The translations under genes were made by a program, and so were the position numbers. DNA of 64,000 nt from Euborellia annulipes. Its lineage: Eukaryota > Arthropoda > Insecta > Dermaptera > Anisolabididae. The stretch is taken from positions 1 through 64,000 of the forward strand of contig JAKCPI010021804.1 of assembly GCA_023213315.1 (NCBI GenBank). Reading direction: 5' to 3'. Positions 44,004-55,660 of the stretch are shown in pieces. Numbering within the stretch: position 1 is the first letter of the stretch; the number at the start of each line of letters is the position of its first letter. The notes under the pieces are model-generated. The model had not been told where the DNA came from and searched no databases. It saw only the letters and a list, made by a program, of their open reading frames with translations.

Positions 44004-45290
44004 ATACATTCAGCCACTCCTCCTGAAATTAACTATATATTCAATGTTGCAATAAAAAAATAGCGTAAAAACTTTCTTGGGCTGTTCATGGGTTTAAAGC
44101 AAGTAATTTGAGCAAGTTTCATTAGGATGCACGTATAGATATCAATAAATAAAATATTGATAAAAATATGTTGGACAAGGAGAGATTTGCACCTCAACTT
44201 TATAAATAGGCAGTTTTGCAACTGACCACTTAGGATAATATATTTATTTACTTAGAAGGAGAGTTTTGAAACATATAAAACAAAACATCGAGTTGGCCCA
44301 ATTTATCAGCAGTAAAATAAAATTTTTTTAACTGTATACATAACACTAAAAAGTTATATTTACAGAGAAAAAATTCGATTAATTATAAAAATACTTTTTA
44401 TATAATATTATTATTATTATTACGATTATTATAAGAATATAAGAATAGCCATTGCTAAGCATTAGCTAATTGGATAAAGACAGTTTTGAAACCAATTCAA
44501 CTGAATTCAAATATGGTGACATAGGGGACAAGAGCAGTTTTGTTTCCTCTTATTAATATGGTGGATAAGAAAAGTTTTGAAACCGAACACTCAATGGATA
44601 AAGAAAGTTTTGAAGCCAAATGCATATTTCACAATGTTTTTCTATGATAAATATACAGTTTAGAAAGAAAATAATTTCAAATTCAAGAAGTTTAATCATT
44701 GTTAAGTCGTTCACTATCTCCCACTTCGCTCTGCGGTTGTCGTTAACGCTGATTTTCCAAATTGGCTACAGTTTAGTTAAAAGAGCTTCAGAGAGAAAAT
44801 ATCTAGACCAAATTTATTCAATTATATAATTTCTACTTCAAATAACCATAATGTATAATGATTAAAAAAAATTGTTACTAAATAAATAAATTAAACGTAT
44901 AAATAAATCTAGTGGGAAGAAAATCAAATACCCTGCAAAGGGGGGGGGGATGGAATGGAACATAGGAGAGAGTGAGAGAGAGAGAGGGAATGGAATTTAT
45001 TTACTTATGTTATTATTGTGCAGATTCTACGTGACCTGATAAGCTCTATTTTGTGGCAGCGAATTTTCTTTAACTGGAATATTTATTTTAGAACATTTAA
45101 ATAATTTATAGTTAGAATAGCAAGTTGAGAGATTATTTATTTATTTATTGTTAAAATTCTTTTTTATTTTATAATATTAGCTTCCCATGAGTCGTGATGT
45201 GAGATCCTTACCTATTCATGTAAGAATTATTCTTTTATAATCCAGTTAGAATTTACTTTTCGACATTGTTTTTTTTTTTTTTTTTGTGAT
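44004..45290. other. AT-rich DNA without identified genes
   Basis: Several copies of AAAGTTTTGAAACC / CAGTTTTGAAACC between 44210 and 44610 form a loose repeat. A G run at 44940 and GAGA tract at 44968-44986. No gene is supported. Confidence 0.3.
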
Positions 45291-45292
45291 TG

Positions 45293-46893
45293 GGATTGAT
45301 CAATCAAATAGCACTTTTAAAAACTATTTTACTTCGAAATTAACCCTAATAAATAAATAAATACAAAAAATAACGATTAGAAGTATTTTAATTAATAGAG
45401 GGTGCGTTTTAGGGGATGTAAATCAAATGACTCTTTTAAAAATTATTTTACTTCGAAATTAACCCTAATAAATAAATAAATACAAAAAATAACGATTAGA
45501 AGTATTTTAATTAATAGAGGGTTCGTTTTAGGGGATGTAAATCAAATGACTCTTTTAAAAATTATTTTACTTCGAAATTAACCCTAATAAATAAATAAAT
45601 ACAAAAAATAACGATTAGAAGTATTTTAATTAATAGAGGGTGCGTTTTAGGGGATGTAAATCAAATGACTCTTTTAAAAATTATTTTACTTCGAAATTAA
45701 CCCTAATAAATAAATAAATACAAAAAATAACGATTAGAAGTATTTTAATTAATAGAGGGTGCGTTTTAGGGGATGTAAATCAAGTGACTCTTTTAAAAAT
45801 TATTTTACTTCGAAATTAACCCTAATAAATAAATAAATACAAAAAATAACGATTAGAACTATTTTAATTAATAGAGGGTGCGTTTTAGGGGATGTAAATC
45901 AAATAACTCTTTTAAAAATTATTTTACTTCAAAATTAACTCTAATAAATAAATAAATACAAAAAAAACGGTTAGAAGTATTTTAATTAATAGAGGGTGCG
46001 TTTTTAGGGGATGTAAATCAAATAGTTCTTTTAAAAATTATTTCACTTCCAAATTATCCCTAATAAATAAATAAATACAAAAAATAACGATTAGAAGTAT
46101 TTTAATTAATAGAGGGTGCGTTTTTAGGGGATGTAAATCAAATGACTCTTTTAAAAATTATTTTACTTCGAAATTAACCCTAATAAATAAATAAATACAA
46201 AAAATAACGATTAGAAGTATTTTAATTAATAGAGGGTGCGTTTTAGGGGATGTAAATCAAATGACTCTTTTAAAAATTATTTTACTTCGAAATTAACCCT
46301 AATAAATAAATAAATACAAAAAATAACGATTAGAAGTATTTTAATTAATAGAGGGTGCGTTTTTAGGGGATGTAAATCAAATGACTCTTTTAAAAATTAT
46401 TTTACTTCGAAATTAACCCTAATAAATAAATAAATACAAAAAATAACGATTAGAAGTATTTTAATTAATAGAGGGTGCGTTTTAGGGGATGTAAATCAAA
46501 TGACTCTTTTAAAAATTATTTTACTTCGAAATTAACCCTAATAAATAAATAAATACAAAAAAATAACGGTTAGAAGTATTTTAATTAATAGAGGGTGCGT
46601 TTTTAGGGGATGTAAATCAAATAGTTCTTTTAAAAATTATTTCACTTCCAAATTATCCCTAATAAATAAATAAATACAAAAAATAACGATTAGAAGTATT
46701 TTAATTAATAGAGGGTGCGTTTTTAGGGGATGTAAATCAAATAGCACTTTTAAAAATTATTTCACTTCGAAATGAACCCTAATAAATAAATAAATAAAAA
46801 AAAACGGTTAGAAGTATTTTAATTAATAGAGGGTGCGTTTTTAGGGGATGTAAATCAAATAGTTCTTTTAAAAATTATTTCATTTTCAAATTA
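45293..46893. repeat. 119-bp minisatellite array, about 13.4 units
   Basis: Unit: CTTTTAAAAATTATTTTACT, TCGAAATTAACCCTAATAAA, TAAATAAATACAAAAAATAA, CGATTAGAAGTATTTTAATT, AATAGAGGGTGCGTTTTAGG, GGATGTAAATCAAATGA. Most units are nearly identical. Variant units (AGTTCTTTTAAAAATTATTTC, AAACGG) recur about 598 bp apart, which implies a five-unit higher-order repeat. Confidence 0.9.
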
Positions 46894-47122
46894 ATTTTAT
46901 TTTTTAATAAAACCTCTTGATATTGAATAAAAAGTCTGTTTATTTGTATAACTAGATAGAGATAACAAGTTATTTTTAAAAAGAAGCATTTTTATAATAT
47001 TTATTTTTTTGTGCGCTCAGAGAATAAATCAGGCAAAGTTTCTTTAGTTGCTTTCTTGTCAATTCAAGAGTCACTTGCTTGAAACTGTCTCTCTAAAAAG
47101 TGTTTAATTTCTCTTATATTAG

Positions 47123-47183
47123 TGCGAATAAAACGCGGTAACCCATCCAACTCATCACTTCTCGATTGGTAGTTATATTAAAG
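47123..47183 (+). other. Candidate untranslated exon, paralogue of 17883-17962
   Basis: Acceptor TTTCTCTTATATTAG/TG and donor ATTAAAG/GTATGTG bound 61 bp. As at 17.9 kb it follows minisatellite-related sequence and precedes ATTTGCATAACG. No ORF of note. Confidence 0.35.
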
Positions 47184-47250
47184 GTATGTGAAGCAATCTA
47201 ATTTGCATAACGGGATAAAATTTTATATTATATTTTATTATTTTATATTT

Positions 47251-47870
47251 TACATTTTTTTATTTACATGAATTAATCTACTTTTTAAAATCTATCCCTC
47301 CGGTGAAGTGTTGTTGAGCCAAGGGGTTGGGAGAGGGTGTAAATCAACCCTTTTTTTTAAACAAAAATATTAATATTTTTTGAAAATATTTACATTTTTT
47401 TATTTACATGAATTAATCTACTTTTTGAAATCTATAGCTCCGGTGAAGTGTTGTTGTGCCAAGGAGTTGGGAGAGGGTGTAAATCAACCCTTTTTTTAAA
47501 CAAAAATATTAATAATAATAATAAAATTATTAATATTTTTTGAAAATTTTTACATTTTTTTATTTACATGAATTAATCTACTTTTTGAAATCTATCCCTC
47601 CGGTGAAGTGTTGTTGAGCCAAGGGGTTGGGAGAGGGTGTAAATCAACCCTTTTTTTAAACAAAAATATTAATAATAATAATAAAATTATTGAAAATTTT
47701 TACATTTTTTTTTATTTACATGAATTAATCTACTTTTTAAAATCTATCGCTCCGGTGAAATGTTGTTGAGCCAAGGGGTTGGGAGAGGGTGTAAATCAAC
47801 CCTTTTTTTTAAACAAAAATATTAATAATAATAATAAAATTATTAATATTTTTTGAAAATTTTTCATTTC
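47251..47870. repeat. Tandem array of four 140-160 bp units
   Basis: Each unit has TACATTTTTTTATTTACATG, AATTAATCTACTTTTTGAAA, TCCGGTGAAGTGTTGTTG, CCAAGGGGTTGGGAGAGGGT and GTAAATCAACCC, followed by an ATTAATAATAATAAAA spacer of variable length. The GGGTGTAAATCA string links it to 18.1 kb and to the 119-bp units (GGGGATGTAAATCA). Confidence 0.85.
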
Positions 47871-47879
47871 CTTCAAACA

Positions 47880-47895
47880 AATGACTCAGTCGTCT

Positions 47896-47927
<32 letters not shown>

Positions 47928-48240
47928 CCCCTCCTCTTTTAACTTCTTCCCCACCCCCTTTGATGAGAGTCTCTCTATTAATCCATTGGATTCTGCATTC
48001 ATTTATTCATCTGGAAATTTTTCTTTAAGCCTTATCTTTTATTATTCTCCGCTAATCTCTTTACAACATCTCTAGGGATGATTGTGAATACACTACTCTG
48101 TAACTTACAAAAGAATTAAACGAAGGGCTTGGAATTTTTCATAAATAAAATTTATATAATAAAGTCATACCCCTAAATGGGCTTAGTAGCCGAAAAGGGT
48201 TAAAAAAAAAATATATTTTAATCAGCTATATATTTATCTA
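47880..48240. other. Spacer with (TC)n
   Basis: (TC)n at 47896-47931. The ORF 47881-48075 is its Ser/Leu translation and is not called. Confidence 0.35.
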
Positions 48241-48496
48241 TTAAATTTTTTTTTTAACACACTTTTTTTCTCATTCATACTCACACTCACACACACATTC
48301 ATACAGTATTTTCGGCAAATTAGGCCATTTAAGGCATTAGACGATAACCGTTATTATTTATAATATCTATTGGGGGTACAGGCATTTTTATTTAAGCCTT
48401 TTGGTGTCCAAATGGCTTAAATAAAATCATCGGACTTCCTGGGGTCCAATATAGAAGATAGGCACGCAACCAACTACACCAAGACCGTGGGCTCTA
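48241..48496 (-). mobile_element. SINE family A, near full length
   Basis: The same order of blocks as the copy at 36207-36460 (CCCCAGGAAGTCCGATGAT, AAAAGGCTTAAATAAAAATG, CCTTAAATGGCCTAATTTGC, GTGTGTGTGAGTGTGAGT). The head has lost part of the B box. Confidence 0.65.
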
Positions 48497-48574
48497 TTAA
48501 AATTACAATTGAATGAGTGTATGTGTGTCTGACTTAAATATTTTTTCTAATTCTTTGTCTTTCTTTCGTTATAG

Positions 48575-48714
48575 ATTTGCCCGCTGTAACTTGCCTTACT
48601 TTGCTTGCTTGGATCAAGCTCAGACAAGGTATCTCCTTTAGTCCTGGCAGAGGCATATGAACCAAAGAGCACGGATCGCTCCTGCCAATGATCCTACAAA
48701 TTCTACACTTTTTT
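48575..48714 (+). other. Candidate untranslated exon
   Basis: Acceptor TTTCTTTCGTTATAG/AT and a consensus donor TTTT/GTAAGT bound 140 bp of balanced composition. All three frames contain stops, so if spliced it is a 5' UTR or noncoding exon. An alternative internal donor is ACAAG/GTATCT (48628). Confidence 0.35.
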
Positions 48715-48927
48715 GTAAGTACATTTATAAAATATGTTTAAAGGGACAAAGTATGAGCGAAATTAATTGCATAAAAAAAAAAAAAAAATAAAGAGGGAAG
48801 GGTTCTTGATTTAATATAGAATTTCTATTTAAATATTTAATATCCAAAATTTTACAATTATAAAAAATGAGATTTTAACGTTTCGTTTCATGAGGAGAAA
48901 TTTTCTTTATCGCCTTGCCTTCCTCAT

Positions 48928-49170
48928 TTCGTCGCCTGAAACACGTAGTGGCGTATCTCAATATTTATCATTTTTCAGGAGAGCTGTTTATAGTTCGTGT
49001 TGTTATATTAAATGTATAGATACGCAAAAACATAAATAATACGAAAAAACATGGAAATACAGATTCGTCACTTTGTGATCATATAGAGAAGGCCAGGATA
49101 CGGCCATACCCGTTGTATCTCAATTTTAATTTTTTTGAGATACGTCACTACGTGTTGCAAGCGACGATTT
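48928..49170. mobile_element. Short inverted-repeat element
   Basis: CGTCGCCTGAAACACGTAGT then GGCGTATCTCA at left, and TGAGATACGTCACTACGTG then TTGCAAGCGACGA at right, are inverse with few mismatches. Interior about 170 bp without an ORF. No target duplication was recognised. Confidence 0.5.
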
Positions 49171-49256
49171 GTTCATCACTTATTCCAAAGGGTAACTGCA
49201 TTGCCAATTAGTGAAACTAGCGGTCCCCTGGAGGCCAGAAGAACCCGCTTAACACT

Positions 49257-49600
49257 AGGTCCGAAACCGAAACTTGTTTTAAACTTTTTCTTAATATTTG
49301 CTATACAAAATTCATATCATTTTACCTTTTTTTTTTTTATTTTTTTTTAGTAAATTTTCCTTCGTGACTCAAACAATCATTACATTTTTCTATGTTGCGA
49401 AAATCATTTGACCTAGTTTTTTTTTTTTTTTTTTTTTTTTTTAGCTGAGATTCTCATTCGAAGTTTTTTTTTTTATTTTTTATTTTTTTTTTTTTTTTTA
49501 CCATTCGCGTCTCATCCCATCTTTTCTAACTCAGGTTTCGGCTGGTTTTTGACCGAAACCAGAATTTTTGGCTGAAACCGAAACTTCGGTCGGTTCCTAA
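49257..49600. mobile_element. hAT-like MITE, second copy of the family at 12844
   Basis: Left end AGGTCCGAAACCGAAACTTG and right end CGAAACTTCGGTCGGTTCCT, with TTAACAC on both sides (an 8-bp duplication with one mismatch, or TTAACACT exact depending on where the end is set). The interior has long T runs (49421-49441, 49467-49499). Confidence 0.65.
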
Positions 49601-49749
49601 TTAACACTAATTTGAATATATTACTATTCCCTCCTTAAATGCGCCACTGTCTCTCCCCCTTTTCCTAATCAGAAATTTCTACATTCTTTTGTTATATTTT
49701 GTTAAGAGAGAGAGAGAAAGAGATTCTAATAAATGTTCTCTTTTTGCAG

Positions 49750-49894
49750 GTTTGTGATTCTCCAGTGCAATTGTGTTCAGTGTTCAAGTACAGTGTTTAG
49801 TGTTCAGTGATCAGTGTTCAACTAGTCCAATCAACTGGATCAGCTCTACGAGTGCCAGGCAAGGAGCTTCGAGTGGCCGTCACCCCCTCATGTG
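49750..49894 (+). other. Candidate 5' untranslated exon
   Basis: Acceptor TTTTTGCAG/GT, then repeated CAGTGTTCA / AGTGTTTAGTGTTCAGTG text of the kind common in arthropod 5' UTRs, and a weaker donor ATGTG/GTGAAT. No long ORF. Supports the idea of a + strand gene continuing beyond the window. Confidence 0.35.
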
Positions 49895-49900
49895 GTGAAT

Positions 49901-51765
49901 ATTATTTTTTTAGATATTATTTTTTTAGATTATCTTTTTAGTATGTTCTTTTTTTCAGCTGCCCCCAAATAGGATTAGCATTTTTTAAATATTTAAAAGA
50001 AAATTTTAAAAAATAATTATTAATTTGCATTTAAAAATTTTAAATTTTAATTCAATTCAATTTGCTTTTTTTCATTTAAAGAATTTATTTTCATAAATTT
50101 AACTTGAATCTGATAGTGGAGAAATCAACGTGAATATATTTCATTTTAGGCCTCTGTTGGATATTCGTTGTTTTTGTTGTTGGTAGCTTCAGGTGCCTAC
50201 TCTAATTTTTTAGGTAGTTAGTTTTGTTAGGATCCCTTGTTTGTTTCTTTAATTTAGGATTCAAACAGAGAGCTAAAATGAAAATATTGACGTTAATTTC
50301 TTCCATGAACGATTCATAAGAAGATGCGGCCAGATCTGATCGAAAGATCGAAGCCCAGGTTCTCAAGTGTTCTTGTGTTTTGCGAAAGACTTCTTTTATT
50401 GACGCATTCGGGAGTCTAATATGTTTTTGTATCTTTGAGGGTGGGTTTGAGATGGCTCTATGAGTAAAGGGAGTCAGGGAAGGGTTGCCTTTCTCCAGGA
50501 ATAGCCTGGAGGGACAAAATTGCAATCCTTGAGGCTAGGAACCCGAGGGCTCCACCGATCTGATGGTGGAGACGGGGTTACAATTACTCTTTCTATTGTA
50601 TTCGTATTTTGTTAGACTAGGTAGGATCTCCTCCCGGTTAGCCCCCGCACTCACTTGCTCGTAATCCAAAAATCACGTTCATCCTCACTGATATGATTTC
50701 TTCAGACTCCCGGTTTACGGAAAAGATTTATTTTTAAATTTGTATTAGCAAGGAAAAGTTAATAAAACTTTTAGCCTAATATATAAAATTTTAAACCTTG
50801 CTTTTTTTCATTTACTACATAAACTTTTTTTGTAGTATATGAAAATTATTAGTTTTTTTTTTGAGTGCCTAAAAACTGAGAAGAGAAAATTTTTTTTTGA
50901 AAAATAAAAGGTAAATATATTAATGAAATATTAACTTAAAATTCCTATATTTAACTTATTTTGAGCCAAGATTAATTCTCTTTCTTTTTTTAGGACAGGA
51001 ATCGAGATATGTATAGAATTATCAGAAAATTAAAAGCAAGAACTTGCAATGTGCTTAGTTACACAAGAGACTTTTTAATAAGCCTAAATGGAGAAAAAGA
51101 ATGAATGCATAATGATTTTAAATTTATTTTCCAAGTGTGCATAAAATAAGGATAGACACGGACAAACAAATTTAAGTGATTAATTCAGAGGACTCTTATT
51201 CTAGGATCAAATAATATATAGCTATGTTGATTTTGTTCCCCGGTACAAAAGCTGAAAGGTAATTTTATTTTAGTTAAGAATTAATATAATAATTTTTTTT
51301 ATAATTAAAATGTTATTTATTTCATTTCAGTTCTTTTCATTTAGGTAATGTGCTGTGCGACCAGTTACATAATATTTTTATATAAGCTACAGTAACTTGG
51401 GAATTTTTTATTAACTAATGAAATAACTTACATTGAAATGCAAATTAAAATAAAAAATAAAATACCTGATATATTTGACTATATAATAAAACATTAATCA
51501 GTGTATTATTTGGGGATTACATGACTTTAATGATTGAAACCTTTTGTCTGATTTGATTGATGTTAATTCAAAAAACAATAGGGGCTCTAATCTCGATGTT
51601 TCAAAGAGAGTGGTGGGGTGAAAACAAGATCCGGATAAATGATGGTTAAGACTTTCATTGGAATGTATGGAATTTTTTCAAGTATGACCATTAATTTTAA
51701 ATAAACTCCACATTTGATATTAATTTTAAAATAATATAGAGCTTTGACACAATTTTACTTGTGAT
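49901..51765. other. AT-rich DNA with one GC-richer block
   Basis: 50200-50600 is less AT-rich. Its minus ORF (107 codons, 50202-50525) has no domain I recognise and no splice context, so it is not called. 50600-51765 shows no family member or gene. Confidence 0.3.
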
Positions 51766-51766
51766 T

Positions 51767-52411
51767 TTACTTTCTCTTACCTCTATATATATGTTAATAT
51801 ATATGAGAGAGAGATTCATGTCAAAAATTCGATGTCGAGATTTTGATGGATCTTCACGTTTTGAGGTCCCCTGAATCCAAAAAAGTGGTTTTCGCGACAG
51901 TGTGTCTGTGAACAAAATATCTCAAGAACGAAAAGAGCTAGGAGGTTGAAATTTTATATTTAAGTTCGGCACCTCCATGGGACGTGACACGAAGCTTTTG
52001 AACAAAATCGACCAAAGAGTACTAGTACTTTACTGATGCACTTTTTCAGTTTTTTTCGATTTTCTCTAAATTTGCGGTCCAACGATTTTTTTTTTTAGTT
52101 CAAAAATCAATTATTTTTTAGATTCTCAATAAAATGCATATTCTCATTTTGTGATTGACATCTTCTGAAGACTACTTTACTCTTGTACTCCATAGAAAAG
52201 ATAGGAGAAAATGTTGCCATGGCAACAAAATATAAATATTTTGCCATACTTATAAATTGTACATCTTGAAAATCGAATGAACCGTACTGTCAGAAACTAA
52301 ATACATGTCGACACAAAAAATCTGGTGTGACAAGCACAGTACACAACTTTCGATTACCGAAGGTAAGAGAAAGTTGTGTGCTGTGCGCCAGTCACTCCAG
52401 ATTTTTTTTAC
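51767..52411 (+). mobile_element. Family P copy, complete except for a shortened GT tract
   Basis: Short hairpin 51769-51813 (slightly broken), GGTTTTCGCGACAGTGTGTC showing deletion in the GT region, the core AGTACTAGTACTTTACTGATG, CATGTCGACACAAAAAATC and the long hairpin (52318-52409) with one mismatch (CACTCCAG). Confidence 0.75.
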
Positions 52412-52539
52412 AAGGTTTTGGTTAGTGTTTATATTTACAAACATGTAAATAAATGGTGCATGCCTTTGTTCAAGTTACGTATAATAATCAGCTTTCTAGT
52501 AAATGTCTAAGTAGGGATTAATTTTTTTTCCCCAAGCGT

Positions 52540-53165
52540 GACAAAGTGCCCCATGGCAGGGTACTCTGTCACAGGGTAGGAGGTACAGTGAGGGACAATA
52601 TTAAGTCCCACCCATGAGTTTTCTATTTGTGATTATTTCATTGTTTTTATAAAAGAAAATGAAAATCTTTATTGGAAATTTTCTAGGTTTGAACCATGAA
52701 AGTTTCCATTAAAAAATAAAATATTTTTTTAAAAACAATGAAATAATCAAAAGTAGAAAACGCATGGGTGGGACTTAATATTGTCCCTCACTGTACTTTG
52801 TCACATGTAATTTTAAAGGAAAAATTAGTTTATCCGTTAATATCTTTTTAAATTATGTTTATTACATTATTTAAATGCAAGGTTACCTTTGTAAATAGTT
52901 ACATAATCAACAATAGTCTACTGTATTGCATGCAATCATAAAATTATATAAAATGTTACTCAGTAGTCAAAATTCCCATTTATCCATTGTGACAAAGTGC
53001 CCTAAATTTTTTGTGACAAAGGGTCCCGCGTGTATTTGTTTTTACGTGTCTGACTGTGAGACTATCTGTGCAGGGTGGCAGCAACCTTGGATTGGTTGTA
53101 AAATTTCCCTCTGCCGTCACAATTTTCCCCAATTCAAATTGTGACAAAGTACCCCTCTCTCTCTC
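52540..53165. repeat. GTGACAAAGTGCCC repeats around a mariner-like MITE
   Basis: TGTGACAAAG(T/G)(G/A/T)(C/A)CC recurs at 52540, 52988, 53011 and 53141, with inverse TTTGTCACA at 52797. Probably one dispersed element split and duplicated; its class is unknown. Confidence 0.4.
52586..52793. mobile_element. mariner/Tc1-like palindromic MITE
   Basis: CAGTGAGGGACAATATTAAG at left and its exact inverse at right, with TA on both sides (52584-52585, 52794-52795). Arms of about 80 bp with few mismatches, total 208 bp. Confidence 0.75.
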
Positions 53166-53279
53166 TTACTTAATTAATTTTTTTTTAATATTATACTGAT
53201 ACAAATATTCTAATTTAATTTGAATGAAAAATGTTCTGATATATGAAAAAGAATGATATCTATGTAAAAGAAGAATAAA

Positions 53280-53765
53280 AAAACTATAAACTAGACGGAT
53301 GCCAAGTTTTAAAGATTGTCGAGTTGTTAAGTTAAATAGGAGTAGTAGTACAAATAGTAGTGAAGATGCAGAGTTGTGAGCTATGTTAAAAGGGTTGGGG
53401 GTGTTGTATATGTTAAGACAATAACGAAACAAGCCAATAACACATGGAAAAGGGCGCGTAATATTGGCCAAAGGCCAAACAAATACAAGCGATGTTGCTG
53501 CGCAAAAACAGAGAAAGAGAGAGACAAAGTGGCCAGAAAAACAAAACACAGGGCATTGAGAATTCATCCTGCACAAGGTCCATTTGTATAGAAACAATTA
53601 GCGAAGCCCTACAGATTCTTTTTAATAGTATATCCCCTCCTCTCCCCACCATACGATGGAATGTGGCGCCCCGCAAAAGTGGCGCCCACCAACTGCTGCT
53701 TCCGCAAAGCCGCCCTTTAATGGCACTCCGGGGCTTCTTAACAAAGCGCTCCATTTATAATTAAT
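53280..53765. other. GC-richer, non-repetitive block
   Basis: Overlapping ORFs exist on both strands (for example 53413-53754 -, 53492-53764 +) but none has a recognisable domain and they shadow one another. GTGGCGCCCCGC and GTGGCGCCC are repeated at 53663 and 53680. The lack of strong AT bias suggests constraint, perhaps a regulatory element or promoter. Confidence 0.3.
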
Positions 53766-54091
53766 ACTTAAACAATATTAATATTTTAACTTCAAATGAA
53801 AATGGCCGTTACTAAGCCTTTGAAAAGTTTTATATGCGATTGAATGGAGAGATAAAGAATTTCAAGACTAATTTCCGGCCAAGTTTTTAATTATTAAAAT
53901 TCTATTTATTTTATGGCGTAGTTTTTTTTTTGTTTTGTTTTTTCATTAAAATATAGGCTAGTAAAATCTTAAATAGGCGATTCATTTCTTTATTAAAAGG
54001 ATATCGGCCATTTTATTTTTTATTCTTTAATAAAAATTTCCTTTTATTTTTCCCAATTATTTTAAACATTTTCATGACAAAATTGACTAAC

Positions 54092-55455
54092 AAGGGGACG
54101 GCCAAGTGAGTATATCACGGATTCGTTTGAAAAAAATTGAGGTGATACTTTGAGCCAAAAAAATGTTCACGTGTTTCGACGTTTTACTCCATAGAGCCCC
54201 GATTGGCCAAAAAAATAAATAAATACCGAAACAATTTTCGCGCTTTCAAGTAGTTTCTGTTTGAAATATTACGTAACAGTCAGCTGTGGCTAGGCTGGTA
54301 GCGTAGCCGACTGGTAAGTATGTGGTCCCGGGTTCGAACGACGGAGTTTGCAATTTTTTTTTTTTATCTTTTTATGTTACCGTAACAAACAATATATTTA
54401 AAACTGTTTCATATTATTATTTTTTTTTATATTTTATTATTATTTTTAGTAATTAAATTTTAAAATTTTTTTTCGAGTTTCATTAGTACCGTACAGACAG
54501 TACATTGCTTCTCTCCTGAAATCCGAAAACAAAAATGTGCATGTAAAAAAATATCCTTTATAAACTGTGCTAATTGTCGCCTTTTTTATTTGTTTTGCAT
54601 GTTATCTATATTAGCTTGACTGTACCTAATTTTTTTTAATCAAATATAAGCAAATAAATTTTTTATTAATTTCATGTAATTATTTAATTAATGGATTATT
54701 TTATGCCTTCTTTATTTCTTCATATATATATTTTTTTTTTTTTTTTAAACATTCACACTTTTTTTCTCATTCACACACACATTCACACAGTCTTTTCGGC
54801 AACTTAGGCCATTTAAGACTTTGACGATAACCGTTGTATAAATAATTATATTTATTTGGGGTCCAGGCATTCTTATTTAAGCCATTTGGTATCCAAGTGG
54901 CTTAAATAAAATCATCGGACTGCCTGGGGTCCGAACCCGCGACGTTTGGTATATGAGGTTAGCACGCTAACCTCTACGCCATGCCCCGAGGGCTCTTCAT
55001 ATATTTAAATACTGTAATAAATGATATTTTCTTCATACATTTAAATTAAATTTTAATTTTAAGGTAATAAATAAACTCGAAAAACAATTTTAAAAAAATT
55101 TTAAAATTTAATTACTAAAAAAATAATAATATGAAACAGTTTTAAATATATTGTTTGTTACGGTAACATAAAAAGATGAAAAAAAAAAAAATTGCAAACT
55201 CCGTCGTTCGAACCCGGGACCACATACTTACCAGTCGGCTACGCTACCAGCCTAGCCACAGCTGACTGTTACGTAATGTTTCAAAAAGAAACTACTTGAA
55301 AGCGCGAAAATTGTTTCGGTATTTATTTATTTTTTTTTGGCCAATCGGGGCTCTATGGAGTAAAACGCCGAAACACGTGAACATTTTTTTGGCTCAAAGT
55401 ATCACCTCAATTTTTTTCAAACGAATCCGTGATATACTCACTTGGCCGTCCCCTT
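54092..55455. mobile_element. Long foldback element with a tRNA-like sequence in each arm
   Basis: Arms 54092-54480 and 55073-55455 are almost identical inverted copies, starting AAGGGGACGGCCAAGTGAG. Each contains GGCTAGGCTGGTAGCG and GGTCCCGGGTTCGAAC, matching A- and B-box patterns of a tRNA-type Pol III promoter (54285-54345 +; 55195-55265 -). The 590-bp loop holds a SINE A copy. No transposase. Confidence 0.75.
54729..54998 (-). mobile_element. SINE family A, full length, in the loop of the foldback
   Basis: The minus strand has a tRNA-like head (GAGGTTAGCGTGCTAACC, CGGGTTCGGACCCCAGGCA), CCGATGATTTTATTTAAGCC, GAATGCCTGGACCCC, GTCTTAAATGGCCTAAGTTG, a GT-rich part and an A tail. Confidence 0.75.
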
Positions 55456-55611
55456 GTAAGAGAAATAATTTAATCAGTAATTATGCAACTCGCGGAGCTT
55501 TCGATGGTTTATAAAATTTTCAAAACGAATGATAATGAAAATTTTATACTAAATAGTAAATAGATACCGTAAAAAATTTCTTCTGAACTTTTTAAGTTTG
55601 GATTTTAAAAT

Positions 55612-55660
55612 TTATTACTTTCTCTTACCTATATATTACTTAAGAAAGTATTGCGATCGT
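55612..55660. repeat. Solo family P short hairpin
   Basis: TTACTTTCTCTTACC .. AAGAAAGTATTGCGATCG; the AATCGTAAAAA flank resembles the variant at 1090. Confidence 0.45.

Noticed and set aside
45293..46893. CRISPR-like regular repeats
   Set aside because: The 119-bp units are contiguous and nearly identical along their whole length, with no unique spacers, and the DNA is eukaryotic.
50202..50525. Minus-strand ORF of 107 codons
   Set aside because: No recognisable domain, alternative start codon, no conserved context. Left uncalled.
53166..53764. ORFs of 90-143 codons on both strands
   Set aside because: They shadow each other, lack recognisable domains and splice context. The block is better described as GC-richer noncoding DNA.
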